Part shown: positions 8,012-15,267 of the stretch, piece by piece
Position numbering within the stretch: the stretch's first letter is position 1
Layout: each line of letters opens with the position of its first letter
NCBI GenBank assembly: GCA_023460155.1
Contig: JAEWRF010000092.1
Coordinates: forward strand, 1 to 25,456
Direction: 5' to 3'
Length of the DNA: 25,456 nt
Source: Bacillota bacterium
Lineage (GTDB): Bacteria > Bacillota > Clostridia > Oscillospirales > Acutalibacteraceae
Position numbers and translations under genes: made by a program
Notes under the pieces: model-generated
What the model saw: only the letters and a program-made list of their open reading frames with translations
Told to the model about the DNA's origin: nothing
The model's database searches: none

Positions 8012-9033
8012 GCATTGAAAGCTCGTGCGACGAAACGGCCGCCGCCGTGGCCGAGGACGGCCGGAGGGTGCTTTCAAACGTGGTGGCGTCGCAGGTGGAG
8101 GAACATAAGCTTTACGGCGGCGTGGTGCCGGAAATTGCTTCCCGCCGTCACTGCGAGGCGATTGTCGGCGTGGTGCGGCAGGCGCTGGAACAGGCGGGCA
8201 CCGATTTGAACGGCATCGACGCAGTCGCCGTGACCTACGCGCCCGGGCTGATCGGCGCGCTTCTGGTGGGCGTCAATTTCGCGAAAGGGCTCGCTCTGGC
8301 GGCGGACAAGCCGCTGGTTCCGGTGCACCACCTGCGCTCGCACATCGCCTCGAATTATATTACGAACCCGGAGCTTAAACCACCGTTTCTGTGCCTGGTG
8401 GTTTCCGGGGGCCACACGCATATCGTTAACGTGAAAGATTACACCTCCCTGAGCGTGCTGGGCAGAACCCGCGACGACGCGGCGGGAGAGGCGTTCGACA
8501 AAGCCGCACGCGCCATGGGCATCCCGTACCCGGGCGGCGTGGAGCTGGATAAAATCGCGGAGAGCGGAAACGATAAGGCATACCGTATGCCGCGTCCCTC
8601 CGTGGACGGCGCGCCGTATGACTTCAGCTTTTCCGGGCTGAAAACATTCGTAATCAACCTGATCCACAACGCAGAGCAGCGCGGGGAAACCGTGTCCGTG
8701 CCGGACCTTGCGGCCTCCTACCGCCGCGCGGTGGTGGACTGCCTGGTGCGGAATTTTACGGCCGCCGCGGTGGCGACCGGCAGTACGAAGCTGGCCATTG
8801 CGGGCGGCGTTTCCGCCAATTCGCTGCTGCGTCGCACTTTGGAGCAGGTCTGCAGAGAGCGCTCCTGGAGCTTTTACCGGCCGGAGCTTTCCCTCTGCGG
8901 GGATAACGGCGCCATGGTGGCTTCGCAGGGGTATTACGAGTTTATCGCCGGGCATACGGCGGGGCCGGACCTGAATGCCAGACCGGAAATGCCGGTGGAA
9001 GAAAATGCTCCTTGTGCAGGACGGAAGGCCTGA
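7999..9033 (+). CDS. tsaD: tRNA N6-adenosine threonylcarbamoyltransferase TsaD
   Basis: TsaD (Kae1/YgjD family, 344 residues) transfers threonylcarbamoyl from TC-AMP to A37 of ANN-decoding tRNAs, acting with TsaB and TsaE. The ASKHA fold is clear: GIESSCDETAAAV (1-20), YAPGLIGALLVG, the metal-binding H111-x3-H115 in VHHLRSHIASN, SGGHTHI (137-143), GRTRDDAAGEAFDK, SFSGLKT, AIAGGVSAN and CGDNGAM with metal ligand D302. It starts with TTG 7999, because the codon just upstream in frame is a stop. GGGGAGG is correctly spaced and lies within the preceding ORF. It is the last gene of the polA operon. I see no strong terminator after it. Confidence 0.97.
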   Translation: MRILGIESSCDETAAAVAEDGRRVLSNVVASQVEEHKLYGGVVPEIASRRHCEAIVGVVRQALEQAGTDLNGIDAVAVTYAPGLIGALLVGVNFAKGLALAADKPLVPVHHLRSHIASNYITNPELKPPFLCLVVSGGHTHIVNVKDYTSLSVLGRTRDDAAGEAFDKAARAMGIPYPGGVELDKIAESGNDKAYRMPRPSVDGAPYDFSFSGLKTFVINLIHNAEQRGETVSVPDLAASYRRAVVDCLVRNFTAAAVATGSTKLAIAGGVSANSLLRRTLEQVCRERSWSFYRPELSLCGDNGAMVASQGYYEFIAGHTAGPDLNARPEMPVEENAPCAGRKA

Positions 9034-9066
9034 AAATTCAAAAAAGTATAAAATAAACTTGCTAAT

Positions 9067-9084
9067 ATTTTAACACCTTAACAA
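9067..9084 (+). promoter_or_regulatory. possible Rex-like operator upstream of pckG
   Basis: ATTTTAA-N4-TTAACAA. The right half is identical to the Rex half-site TTAACAA and the left half matches TTGTTAA at 5 of 7 positions. It lies 8 bp upstream of the pckG -35. An AT-rich background makes chance matches possible. Confidence 0.3.
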
Positions 9085-9092
9085 TTTCTTAA

Positions 9093-9121
9093 TTGATCGA
9101 CGGCAAAAAAAGGATTATAAT
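9093..9121 (+). promoter_or_regulatory. sigma-A promoter of pckG
   Basis: TTGATC (9093-9098), 17 bp, TATAAT (9116-9121). The pckG SD AAAGGAG starts 30 bp downstream. Confidence 0.8.
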
Positions 9122-9163
9122 AAAGCTAAATTCAATAGGCCATTGGGCCGAAAGGAGAAGCAC

Positions 9164-10927
9164 ATGACACAAAATAAGTCACTGTTGGAATGGCTTGAGA
9201 AAATGAAGGAGCTGGTCAATCCGGACAAAGAGATCTGGATCGACGGTTCTGAGGAACAGCTTGAAGCGCTGCGGGCCGAAGCCTGCAAAACGGGGGAAAT
9301 GATCAAGCTGAACCAGGAAAAGCTCCCGAACTGCTTCCTGCACCGCACCGCCGTCAACGACGTCGCGCGTGTTGAGGGCAGAACCTTTATCTGCTCCCGC
9401 AAGGAAGAGGACGCGGGCCCCACAAACCACTGGATGGATCCTCAGCAGACCTATAAAATGCTGTACGACATTGCGCGCGGCAGCTATAAGGGCCGTACCA
9501 TGTATATTATCCCTTATTCCATGGGACCGGTCGGTTCTCCGTTTGCAAAGATCGGCGTTGAGGTTACCGACTCTATCTATGTTGTTCTGAACATGAGCAT
9601 TATGACCCGCGTGGGCAATAAGGTTCTGGAAACACTCGGAGACAGCAACGACTGGGTTCGCGGCCTGCACTGCAAATGCCAGATCGACGAAGAAAAGCGC
9701 TACATCTGCCACTTCCCGGAGGACAACACCATTATCTCCGTGAACTCCGGTTACGGCGGGAACGTGCTTCTCGGCAAAAAGTGCTTTGCACTCCGCATCG
9801 CTTCCTATCTCGGCAAGACCGAGGGCTGGATGGCGGAGCACATGCTCATCCTCGGCATCACGAATCCGAAGGGCGAAAAGAAATACGTTGCTGCGGCATT
9901 CCCGTCCGCCTGCGGCAAGACCAACCTGGCCATGCTGATTCCGCCCGAATTCTATAAGAAAAAGGGTTATAAGGTCGAGACGGTCGGCGACGATATTGCG
10001 TGGATGCGCATTGGTCCCGACGGCAGACTTTGGGCGATCAACCCGGAGAACGGCTTCTTCGGCGTAGCACCGGGCACCAACGATAAATCCAACCCGAACG
10101 CTCTGGCTACCACGAAGTCCGGCACCATCTTCACGAACGTCGCTCAGAATCTGGACGACAACACTGTTTGGTGGGAAGGTCTTGACAAGAACCCGCCGAA
10201 GAACGGCGTAGACTGGAAGGGTCGTCCGTGGGACGGCACCACCTCCAAAGAAAAGGGCGCTCATCCGAACAGCCGCTTCACCGCTCCGGCGAAGAACTGC
10301 CCGTGTGTCAGCGACGAATTTGACAAGGGCACCGGCGTGCCGATTTCCGCAATCATCTTCGGCGGCCGCCGCGCTCACACCACCCCGCTGGTTTACCAGT
10401 CCCGCGACTGGAACAACGGTGTGTTCGTAGGCTCCATCATGGCTTCCGAGACAACTGCAGCCGCAACCGGCGCTGTGGGCGTTATACGCCGCGACCCGAT
10501 GGCCATGCTGCCGTTCTGCGGTTACCACATGGGCGACTACTTCAAGCACTGGATCGAAATGGGCCAGAAGCTCGGCGACAAGGCCCCGAAGATCTTCAAC
10601 GTCAACTGGTTCCGTCTTGATGACGAAGGCCACTTCATTTGGCCGGGCTTCGGCGACAATCTCCGTGTGCTCGACTGGATCATCAAGCGCTGCGACGGCA
10701 CTGCCGACGCAACCGAAACCGCAATCGGATATGTGCCGAAGGCCGAGGACATCAACCTTGACGGGCTGGACTTTAGCCTCGACACCCTGAAGGATATCCT
10801 TGTGGTTGACAACGCCGAGTGGGCGAAGGAAGCCGAGGGCATTGAGGAATTCTACAAGAAATTCGGCGACAAGCTGCCGGCTGAACTGAAAAAACAGCTT
10901 GAAGGCCTGAAGAGCAGACTCAACTGA
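9164..10927 (+). CDS. pckG: phosphoenolpyruvate carboxykinase (GTP)
   Basis: The 587-residue GTP-type enzyme interconverts oxaloacetate plus GTP with PEP, CO2 and GDP. In anaerobes it often works in the anaplerotic or energy-conserving direction. The family is set by IDGSEEQ, VARVEGRTFICS, GRTMYIIPYSMGPVGSP, the P-loop FPSACGKTNLAM with catalytic C250, GDDIAWM (275-281), and NPENGFFGVAPGT. It is not the ATP type usual in Bacilli. ATG 9164 follows AAAGGAGAAG. The frame is open back to a TTG at 9143, but that would include the SD. It is monocistronic between its own promoter and terminator. Strong initiation signals and even codon use suggest high expression. Confidence 0.97.
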   Translation: MTQNKSLLEWLEKMKELVNPDKEIWIDGSEEQLEALRAEACKTGEMIKLNQEKLPNCFLHRTAVNDVARVEGRTFICSRKEEDAGPTNHWMDPQQTYKMLYDIARGSYKGRTMYIIPYSMGPVGSPFAKIGVEVTDSIYVVLNMSIMTRVGNKVLETLGDSNDWVRGLHCKCQIDEEKRYICHFPEDNTIISVNSGYGGNVLLGKKCFALRIASYLGKTEGWMAEHMLILGITNPKGEKKYVAAAFPSACGKTNLAMLIPPEFYKKKGYKVETVGDDIAWMRIGPDGRLWAINPENGFFGVAPGTNDKSNPNALATTKSGTIFTNVAQNLDDNTVWWEGLDKNPPKNGVDWKGRPWDGTTSKEKGAHPNSRFTAPAKNCPCVSDEFDKGTGVPISAIIFGGRRAHTTPLVYQSRDWNNGVFVGSIMASETTAAATGAVGVIRRDPMAMLPFCGYHMGDYFKHWIEMGQKLGDKAPKIFNVNWFRLDDEGHFIWPGFGDNLRVLDWIIKRCDGTADATETAIGYVPKAEDINLDGLDFSLDTLKDILVVDNAEWAKEAEGIEEFYKKFGDKLPAELKKQLEGLKSRLN

Positions 10928-10953
10928 TTCCAAATTTTTCTTGAATCCAACTT

Positions 10954-10986
10954 GGCGGCTTTTCCCTCGGGGAAAGCCGCCTTTTT
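10954..10986 (+). terminator. rho-independent terminator of pckG
   Basis: A 13-bp stem (GGCGGCTTTTCCC / GGGGAAAGCCGCC, one G-T pair) with a 2-nt loop between the matched arms, followed by TTTTT. Confidence 0.9.
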
Positions 10987-11106
10987 CGTGCATGAAAAGG
11001 TCAGGCGGCACACAAAAAGGGAAGTAAAACAGGACATTTTTAGGCAAGTCTTTAAAAAAGTATGAATAATTTGTAGCGGAATTAAAAATTTTGTGTAAAT
11101 GTGTCA

Positions 11107-11135
11107 TTGCTTTCACAAACTAAGTTCGATATAAT
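11107..11135 (+). promoter_or_regulatory. sigma-A promoter of the NCS2 permease gene
   Basis: TTGCTT (11107-11112), 17 bp, TATAAT (11130-11135). TTTGTG (11090-11095) and CACAAA (11114-11119) form an inverted repeat around the -35, a possible repressor site. Confidence 0.7.
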
Positions 11136-11145
11136 TACTATAAAA

Positions 11146-11193
11146 GCAATGAAGCCCGACGCGGAAAGCCGGGCAATTTTTTATTGCGGGGGG
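11146..11193 (+). promoter_or_regulatory. structured leader of the NCS2 permease gene
   Basis: The short 5' leader can form nested stems: outer GCAAT (11146-11150) with ATTGC (11183-11187), and inner GCCCG (11154-11158) with CGGGC (11170-11174). The inner stem is followed by AATTTTTT, like a terminator. The outer 3' arm abuts the GGGGGG ribosome binding site (11188-11193). This could couple structure to transcription or translation. It does not fit the conserved core of the purine riboswitch. Confidence 0.4.
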
Positions 11194-11202
11194 AAAATAT
11201 AT

Positions 11203-12738
11203 ATGGCCGAAAACACAGAAACGGCGTACCATCCCAAGGGAGACTTTTTTAATCTCAAAGGCAACGGCACCAATGTCCGCACGGAAATCATCGCGGGCAT
11301 TACCACCTTCTTCACCATGGCGTACATTATTTTCGTCAACCCGAGCATCCTTACGCTTGCCGGGACGAAGGACAACCCGTTCGATCCGCAGGGCATTTTT
11401 GTCGCTACGATCATCGCTTCGGTCGTGGGCACACTGGTTATGGCTCTGTTCGCGAACGTGCCGTACGCTCTGGCGCCTGGCATGGGACTTAACGCATTCT
11501 TCACGTTTACCGTATGCGGCGTCATGAAGTTCACCTGGGAACAGGCGCTTGCCATGGTATTTATCTGCGGCGTCGTGAACATCATCATCACGGTCACGGG
11601 TCTCCGCAAAATTATTCTTCGTTCGCTGCCGAGGGTGCTGCAAAGCGCGATCGGCGGAGGCATCGGATTGTTTGTCGCCTACATCGGCGTCAAAGACGCG
11701 GGTCTCCTCAAATTTACGTCGGATCCCGGCACGTACATCCTGACAGGGAAGACAGCGGCCGATTCCACCATGATCGCCAACGCTTCCTCTGTGCCGTCCC
11801 TTGTGAATTTCTCCAGCCCCTCCGTTCAGCTTGCGCTCATCGGCGTAGCCATTATTCTGGTGCTGATGGTGCTTAACGTAAAGGGCTCCATTCTGATCGG
11901 CATCGTTTCCACGACGCTTATCTGCATGATTGAAATCGCCTGCGGCGTCAATCCGCACGCGTTCTTCTCCTCACTGCCCGATAACGTCAATACGGCTTCC
12001 GCATTCTTCGGCACGATTTCCATCACACCGCAAGCCATCGGAACTTCCATTGCTTCCATTCAGAACACGGCGTTCAAACTGGATTTCCCCGGCCTGTTCT
12101 CGGATCATTCGAAACTTGCGCTTGTGTTTACGGCTCTGGTCGGCTTTGTGCTGACCGATATTTTCGACGCGCTGGGCACCTTCATCGGAACCGGCCGCCG
12201 CACCGGCATTTTCAACGAAGAGGACGAAAAGCTGATGTATACCGGCCGCGGAGTTAAATCGCGTCTGGACCGCGCACTGTTTGCCGATCTGTGCGCAACC
12301 ATCACGGGTTCCTTCGTCGGTACTTCCAACACCACAACCTTTGTGGAAAGCTCCGCAGGCATCGCGGAAGGCGGCCGTACGGGCCTTACCTCCGTTGTGA
12401 CGGCGATTATGTTCGCCCTGTGCCTGATTCTTTCTCCGATCATCAGCATTGTTCCCTCCGCCGCAACGGCGCCTGCGCTGATCGTTGTCGGTATTCTCAT
12501 GATCGCCTCCATCTCCGACATCGACTGGCACGATTTTGAGGACGCCGCAGTTGCGTTCATCACCGTTGCTTTCATGCCCTTCGCTTACAGCATTACAACG
12601 GGCATTTCGCTCGGCTTTATCACCTATGTGCTGATCAAGCTGGTAAAAGGCAAGGCAAAAGAAGTGCACCCGGTTATGTACGGCGCGACGCTGCTGTTTA
12701 TCATCAACTTCATTTCGCTGGCCGTCCACAACCTGTAA
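11203..12738 (+). CDS. NCS2-family purine permease (PbuG/GhxP/AzgA group)
   Basis: A 511-residue membrane transporter with about 12-14 hydrophobic segments. The AzgA-like branch imports adenine, guanine or hypoxanthine by proton symport. Markers are TEIIAGITTFFTMAYIIFVNPSIL at the first segment, NVPYALAPGMGLNAFFTF, FDALGTFIGTGRRTGIF, and the signature TSNTTTFVESSAGIAEGGRTGLTSVV. ATG 11203 follows GGGGGGAA at 9 nt. The open frame reaches 11101, but that stretch contains the promoter and leader. It is monocistronic with a strong terminator. No purine-enzyme genes are adjacent, so the exact base transported is not known. Confidence 0.93.
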   Translation: MAENTETAYHPKGDFFNLKGNGTNVRTEIIAGITTFFTMAYIIFVNPSILTLAGTKDNPFDPQGIFVATIIASVVGTLVMALFANVPYALAPGMGLNAFFTFTVCGVMKFTWEQALAMVFICGVVNIIITVTGLRKIILRSLPRVLQSAIGGGIGLFVAYIGVKDAGLLKFTSDPGTYILTGKTAADSTMIANASSVPSLVNFSSPSVQLALIGVAIILVLMVLNVKGSILIGIVSTTLICMIEIACGVNPHAFFSSLPDNVNTASAFFGTISITPQAIGTSIASIQNTAFKLDFPGLFSDHSKLALVFTALVGFVLTDIFDALGTFIGTGRRTGIFNEEDEKLMYTGRGVKSRLDRALFADLCATITGSFVGTSNTTTFVESSAGIAEGGRTGLTSVVTAIMFALCLILSPIISIVPSAATAPALIVVGILMIASISDIDWHDFEDAAVAFITVAFMPFAYSITTGISLGFITYVLIKLVKGKAKEVHPVMYGATLLFIINFISLAVHNL

Positions 12739-12775
12739 TACGGTTTCATCAGCCTGAAATACAGGCCGAATGAGT

Positions 12776-12811
12776 GCGCCCCCGTTCCCTTTTGGGGAAC
12801 GGGGGCGCTTT
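12776..12811 (+). terminator. terminator between permease and convergent collagen-like gene
   Basis: A perfect 14-bp stem, GCGCCCCCGTTCCC (12776-12789) with its complement at 12795-12808, then TTT. It acts on the plus strand. It may also slow minus-strand transcripts from the collagen-like gene, but no T-run follows on that side. Confidence 0.85.
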
Positions 12812-12816
12812 GCCGT

Positions 12817-14277
12817 TTATTTGCCGGAGAAGGAAACGTCATCGAAGTAGACGCTGGAATTTGAAATCGTTGCCGGGACGCTTAGCTGAATGACAGCCGA
12901 CGTAACCTTGTCGGGGGCCGCAATGGTGACGGCGCGGTAATAGCCGAAGTTGCTGGCAGCGGAGGGAATCTGGCCTCCGTTGACGGTAATGGTCGCGCCT
13001 TCCACAGCGCCGAAGCGCGTCGTAAACGTCACGGTTGCGAGGATGCCGGGGTTTCCTGCCTTTTGGTTTGCGAAAAAGCTGAATTCGTAATAGCAGCCTG
13101 CCTTGATTCCGTATACGGTCTGTGACAGAGAACTCCCGTCGTTGAGGAAAACGGAAGAAAAGCCGGTGTGATAGGATCCGTTTGAGGTGCTCTTTCCGGT
13201 TGTGCCGGAGGCCGTCCAGCCGTCCGGAACATTGCCGGTAAAGTCTTTAAAACTTCCATTCGTTATCAGCTCTCCGGTGGAGAAGCTTGGTCCCGGAGGT
13301 CCCATCGGGCCGGGCTCGCCTTGGTCGCCCTTGGGTCCGCAGGGGCCGGGCACGCCGGGCCTGCCGGGTTTGCCCTCAGGACCGGGATAACCCTGGTCGC
13401 CCTTCGGTCCGCAGGGTCCGGGTTCGCCGGGTCTGCCGGGTTTTCCGTCACAGCCGGGCTCGCCCTTGTCGCCCTTGGGTCCGCAGGGACCGGGCTCGCC
13501 TTTGTCGCCCTTGGGTCCGCAGGGACCGGGCTCACCGGGTCTGCCGGGTTTGCCTTCCGGACCGGGATAACCTTGGTCGCCCTTGGGTCCGCAGGGGCCG
13601 GGTTCGCCGGGCCTGCCGGGTTTGCCGTCACAGCCGGGCTCACCCTGGTCGCCCTTGGGTCCGCAGGGACCGGGCTCACCGGGCCTGCCGGGTTTGCCTT
13701 CCGGACCGGGATAACCCTGGTCGCCTTTCGGTCCGCAGGGACCGGGTTCACCGGGCTTGCCGGGTTTGCCGTCACAGCCGGGCTCACCTTTGTCACCCTT
13801 GGGTCCGCAGGGACCGGGTTCGCCGGGCCTGCCGGGTTTGCCTTCGTGACCGGGTTCACCGGGTTTTCCGGGTCTGCCTTCCGGCCCTTCCATACCGCGA
13901 TCGCCTTTGTCACCCTTCGGCCCTTCGGGGCCGGGTCTGCCGGGCCTGCCCTCCGGACCGCAGGGCCCAAGCTTGCCTTCCGGCCCGCGGGGGCCGGATT
14001 CGCCCTGAGGTCCGCACGGTCCGCGCTCACCCTTCAGGCCGCACGGGCCCATCGGGCCGGGACAGCCCGGTTCACCTTTCGGCCCCGGGCAGCCCTGAGG
14101 CCCCTGGCATCCTTCCGGACCGGGCTCACCCGTAAAACCCTGAAAGCCCATCGGTCCTCTCGGGCCCGGAGGGCCCGGAGGTCCCGGGCAACAGGTGGGA
14201 CGGCTGCATTCAGGTGTATCTTCAGCACTCTGCGGCCAGCAGGGGCCGCCATGCTCATAACTTTGACTGCGGCTCAA
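12817..14277 (-). CDS. Cys-rich collagen-like protein, probable spore surface
   Basis: A 486-residue protein in three parts. Residues 1-31 are a short Cys-containing head ending CSRPTCCP. Residues 32-331 are exactly 100 uninterrupted Gly-X-Y triplets. Residues 332-486 are a beta-rich domain (ELITNGSF...GWTASG...VYFDDVSF), which looks like a carbohydrate-binding jelly roll of the CBM4_9/galactose-binding type. The collagen part is built from 8-triplet units (GPCGPKGDQGYPGPEG and GPCGPKGDKGEPGCDG versions alternate) and has 17 Cys, unusual for bacterial collagens. There is no signal peptide, LPXTG or transmembrane segment, which fits assembly from the mother-cell cytoplasm onto a spore. Start TTG 14277 is 5 nt from GGGAGGGG. 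The frame reaches 14292, but that start would lie in front of the SD. Confidence 0.88.
   Translation of the reverse strand: MSRSQSYEHGGPCWPQSAEDTPECSRPTCCPGPPGPPGPRGPMGFQGFTGEPGPEGCQGPQGCPGPKGEPGCPGPMGPCGLKGERGPCGPQGESGPRGPEGKLGPCGPEGRPGRPGPEGPKGDKGDRGMEGPEGRPGKPGEPGHEGKPGRPGEPGPCGPKGDKGEPGCDGKPGKPGEPGPCGPKGDQGYPGPEGKPGRPGEPGPCGPKGDQGEPGCDGKPGRPGEPGPCGPKGDQGYPGPEGKPGRPGEPGPCGPKGDKGEPGPCGPKGDKGEPGCDGKPGRPGEPGPCGPKGDQGYPGPEGKPGRPGVPGPCGPKGDQGEPGPMGPPGPSFSTGELITNGSFKDFTGNVPDGWTASGTTGKSTSNGSYHTGFSSVFLNDGSSLSQTVYGIKAGCYYEFSFFANQKAGNPGILATVTFTTRFGAVEGATITVNGGQIPSAASNFGYYRAVTIAAPDKVTSAVIQLSVPATISNSSVYFDDVSFSGK
13312..13815. repeat. tandem 72-bp collagen repeats (144-bp higher-order unit)
   Basis: The DNA encoding triplets 42-97 consists of near-identical 72-bp units. 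Each encodes GPC-GPK-GDx and five further triplets. Two alternating versions (GYP-GPE and GEP-GCD) make a 144-bp period. Two half units (triplets 74-77 and 94-97) show unequal recombination or slippage. Length variation between strains is expected. Confidence 0.9.
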
Positions 14278-14589
14278 AAAATCCCCTCCCAATTGAGATT
14301 CAGGAACCGAAAATTGACGGTTCCGTGAGATATGGGATGGCGTCTGTGTTTGGCATCGGTCATCCTTAACCCATAATATGCCGGTTTCCCGCTTTTGCTC
14401 AGAAGGAGAAAACTCAAAACTGGGGCGCCGCGGATTTCTCCGGCGCCCCAGTAGCCTTTAACGGGAATTATGCATAAAATGGGATGAGGAATATCGGGGC
14501 CGGAAAAGCTCCTGTTGAACCGGATGCCCCGGCAGCCGTATCAGACAGCCGAATCGAATATTCTTCAATCTTATCACAGGAGGAATCTC
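14278..14589. promoter_or_regulatory. shared divergent control region of collagen-like and beta-sandwich genes
   Basis: A gene-free stretch of about 310 bp. A 19-bp motif occurs twice in divergent orientation: minus strand 14381-14363 (GCATATTATGGGTTAAGGA) and plus strand 14472-14490 (GCATAAAATGGGATGAGGA), identical at 15 of 19 positions. Each contains CATAnnAT, resembling the -10 of SigE/SigK sporulation promoters, though no clear -35 is seen. A perfect 12-bp hairpin (14419-14452) lies between them. Each leader also carries a hairpin: GGAACCG/CGGTTCC at 14303-14324 (minus gene) and CGGGGCCGG with CCGGATGCCCCG at 14495-14531 (plus gene). Confidence 0.55.
14419..14452. repeat. perfect 12-bp inverted repeat
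   Basis: ACTGGGGCGCCG and CGGCGCCCCAGT are separated by 10 nt. On the minus strand it is followed by TTTTGAGTTTTC, so it could terminate leftward transcription, but no leftward gene ends here. It may insulate the two divergent genes or serve as an operator. Confidence 0.6.
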
Positions 14590-15096
14590 ATGAGCTGCAG
14601 TCAATTTCCGGGCTCCGTCGCGGGGGCGTTCGCTTCGCTGAACGGAACAGGCACCCAGACCGGGTCCGGCACGGGGAGACAGGCGGCACTGAACGCTTCC
14701 AGCGGCGGGGTCGGGCTGCTTTCCACCGTTATGATTACGGAACCGATCAATGTGGTTTCCACCACGATCGACACGCGGGATATGCGCCGCACCAACAATC
14801 TTCTGGCATTTTCCGGCGTTGTCACCCTTCCCAGCGGGAGTTCCGTTACGCTGAACTTCCAGCTCCGGCGCGCCCTGAACGACGGTACGGCGGTCAACGT
14901 GGGCTCCACCTACACGTTCGTGGCGTCGGTGGCGTCTCTGGAGTCGGAGTCCTTCAGCTTCCAGTTTCTGGACGCCGATGTTCTTCCGGGCTTCTACACC
15001 TACACGGTTCAGATTTCAACAAATTCCGTCATCAGCGCTTCGGGCGCTTCCATCAACAATGCCGTGCTCAGCGTTCTGGCGGTTCTCGAACGGTGA
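14590..15096 (+). CDS. beta-sandwich protein (DUF4489-like), probable spore-surface component
   Basis: A 168-residue protein, MSCSQFPG at the start, then a Gly/Ser/Thr-rich linker to about residue 40, then a beta-strand-rich domain. Strands alternate hydrophobic and Thr/Ser residues: FSGVVTLPSGSSVTLNFQLRRA, YTFVASVASLESESFSFQFLDADVLPG, YTYTVQISTN, ending INNAVLSVLAVLER. The pattern (internal L.FQ..R, SFSF..LDAD, FYTYTV, INNA.LS) resembles clostridial DUF4489 proteins. I recognise this by eye only. There is no signal peptide or membrane segment, and Cys3 is the only Cys. ATG 14590 follows AGGAGGA. The open frame extends to 14515 but lacks an SD there. It is divergent from the collagen-like gene, so a joint surface role is inferred. 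Confidence 0.7.
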   Translation: MSCSQFPGSVAGAFASLNGTGTQTGSGTGRQAALNASSGGVGLLSTVMITEPINVVSTTIDTRDMRRTNNLLAFSGVVTLPSGSSVTLNFQLRRALNDGTAVNVGSTYTFVASVASLESESFSFQFLDADVLPGFYTYTVQISTNSVISASGASINNAVLSVLAVLER

Positions 15097-15142
15097 AGCA
15101 CGCGGCCTCCGGAAATGCCGGAAAAGCCGCGCAAAAAAGGCC

Positions 15143-15178
15143 CCGGGCCGGCGTTCTTGCCTGTCCGGAGCTTTTTTT
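15143..15178 (+). terminator. terminator after the beta-sandwich gene
   Basis: The stem CCGGGC-c-GGC / GCC-t-GTCCGG has a 6-nt loop, followed after AGC by seven T. It separates this gene from the SDR gene. Confidence 0.8.
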
Positions 15179-15189
15179 GCGGCACAGTG

Positions 15190-15218
15190 TTGCCAACCGC
15201 CGCAATCGGGTATATGAT
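15190..15218 (+). promoter_or_regulatory. sigma-A promoter of the SDR gene
   Basis: TTGCCA (15190-15195), 17 bp, TATGAT (15213-15218). Confidence 0.7.
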
Positions 15219-15267
15219 ACAATCGGATTTTAAGTGACCGTCGGTTCCTTGGAAGGTGGGACAAAAC

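Noticed and set aside
9179..11116. 645-codon open frame on the minus strand opposite pckG
   Set aside because: It is a shadow of the codon-biased pckG. It has no SD or start context, and the product lacks recognisable domains.
11040..11202. Purine riboswitch upstream of the NCS2 permease
   Set aside because: The conserved three-way-junction core and loop sequences are absent, and the mapped leader is too short.
13312..13815. Possible CRISPR array from regular repeats
   Set aside because: Repeats are contiguous, in frame, with no unique spacers, and encode collagen triplets.
13266..14328. Long repetitive open frames in other frames of the collagen region
   Set aside because: Repeat-length DNA in GC-rich Gly-Pro codons keeps several frames open. 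Only the minus frame yields Gly-X-Y, an SD and a structured C-terminal domain.
14484..15233. Alternative plus-strand frame overlapping the beta-sandwich gene
   Set aside because: The product is His/Arg-rich and compositionally odd, with no SD. The overlapping frame from 14590 has AGGAGGA and a regular beta pattern.
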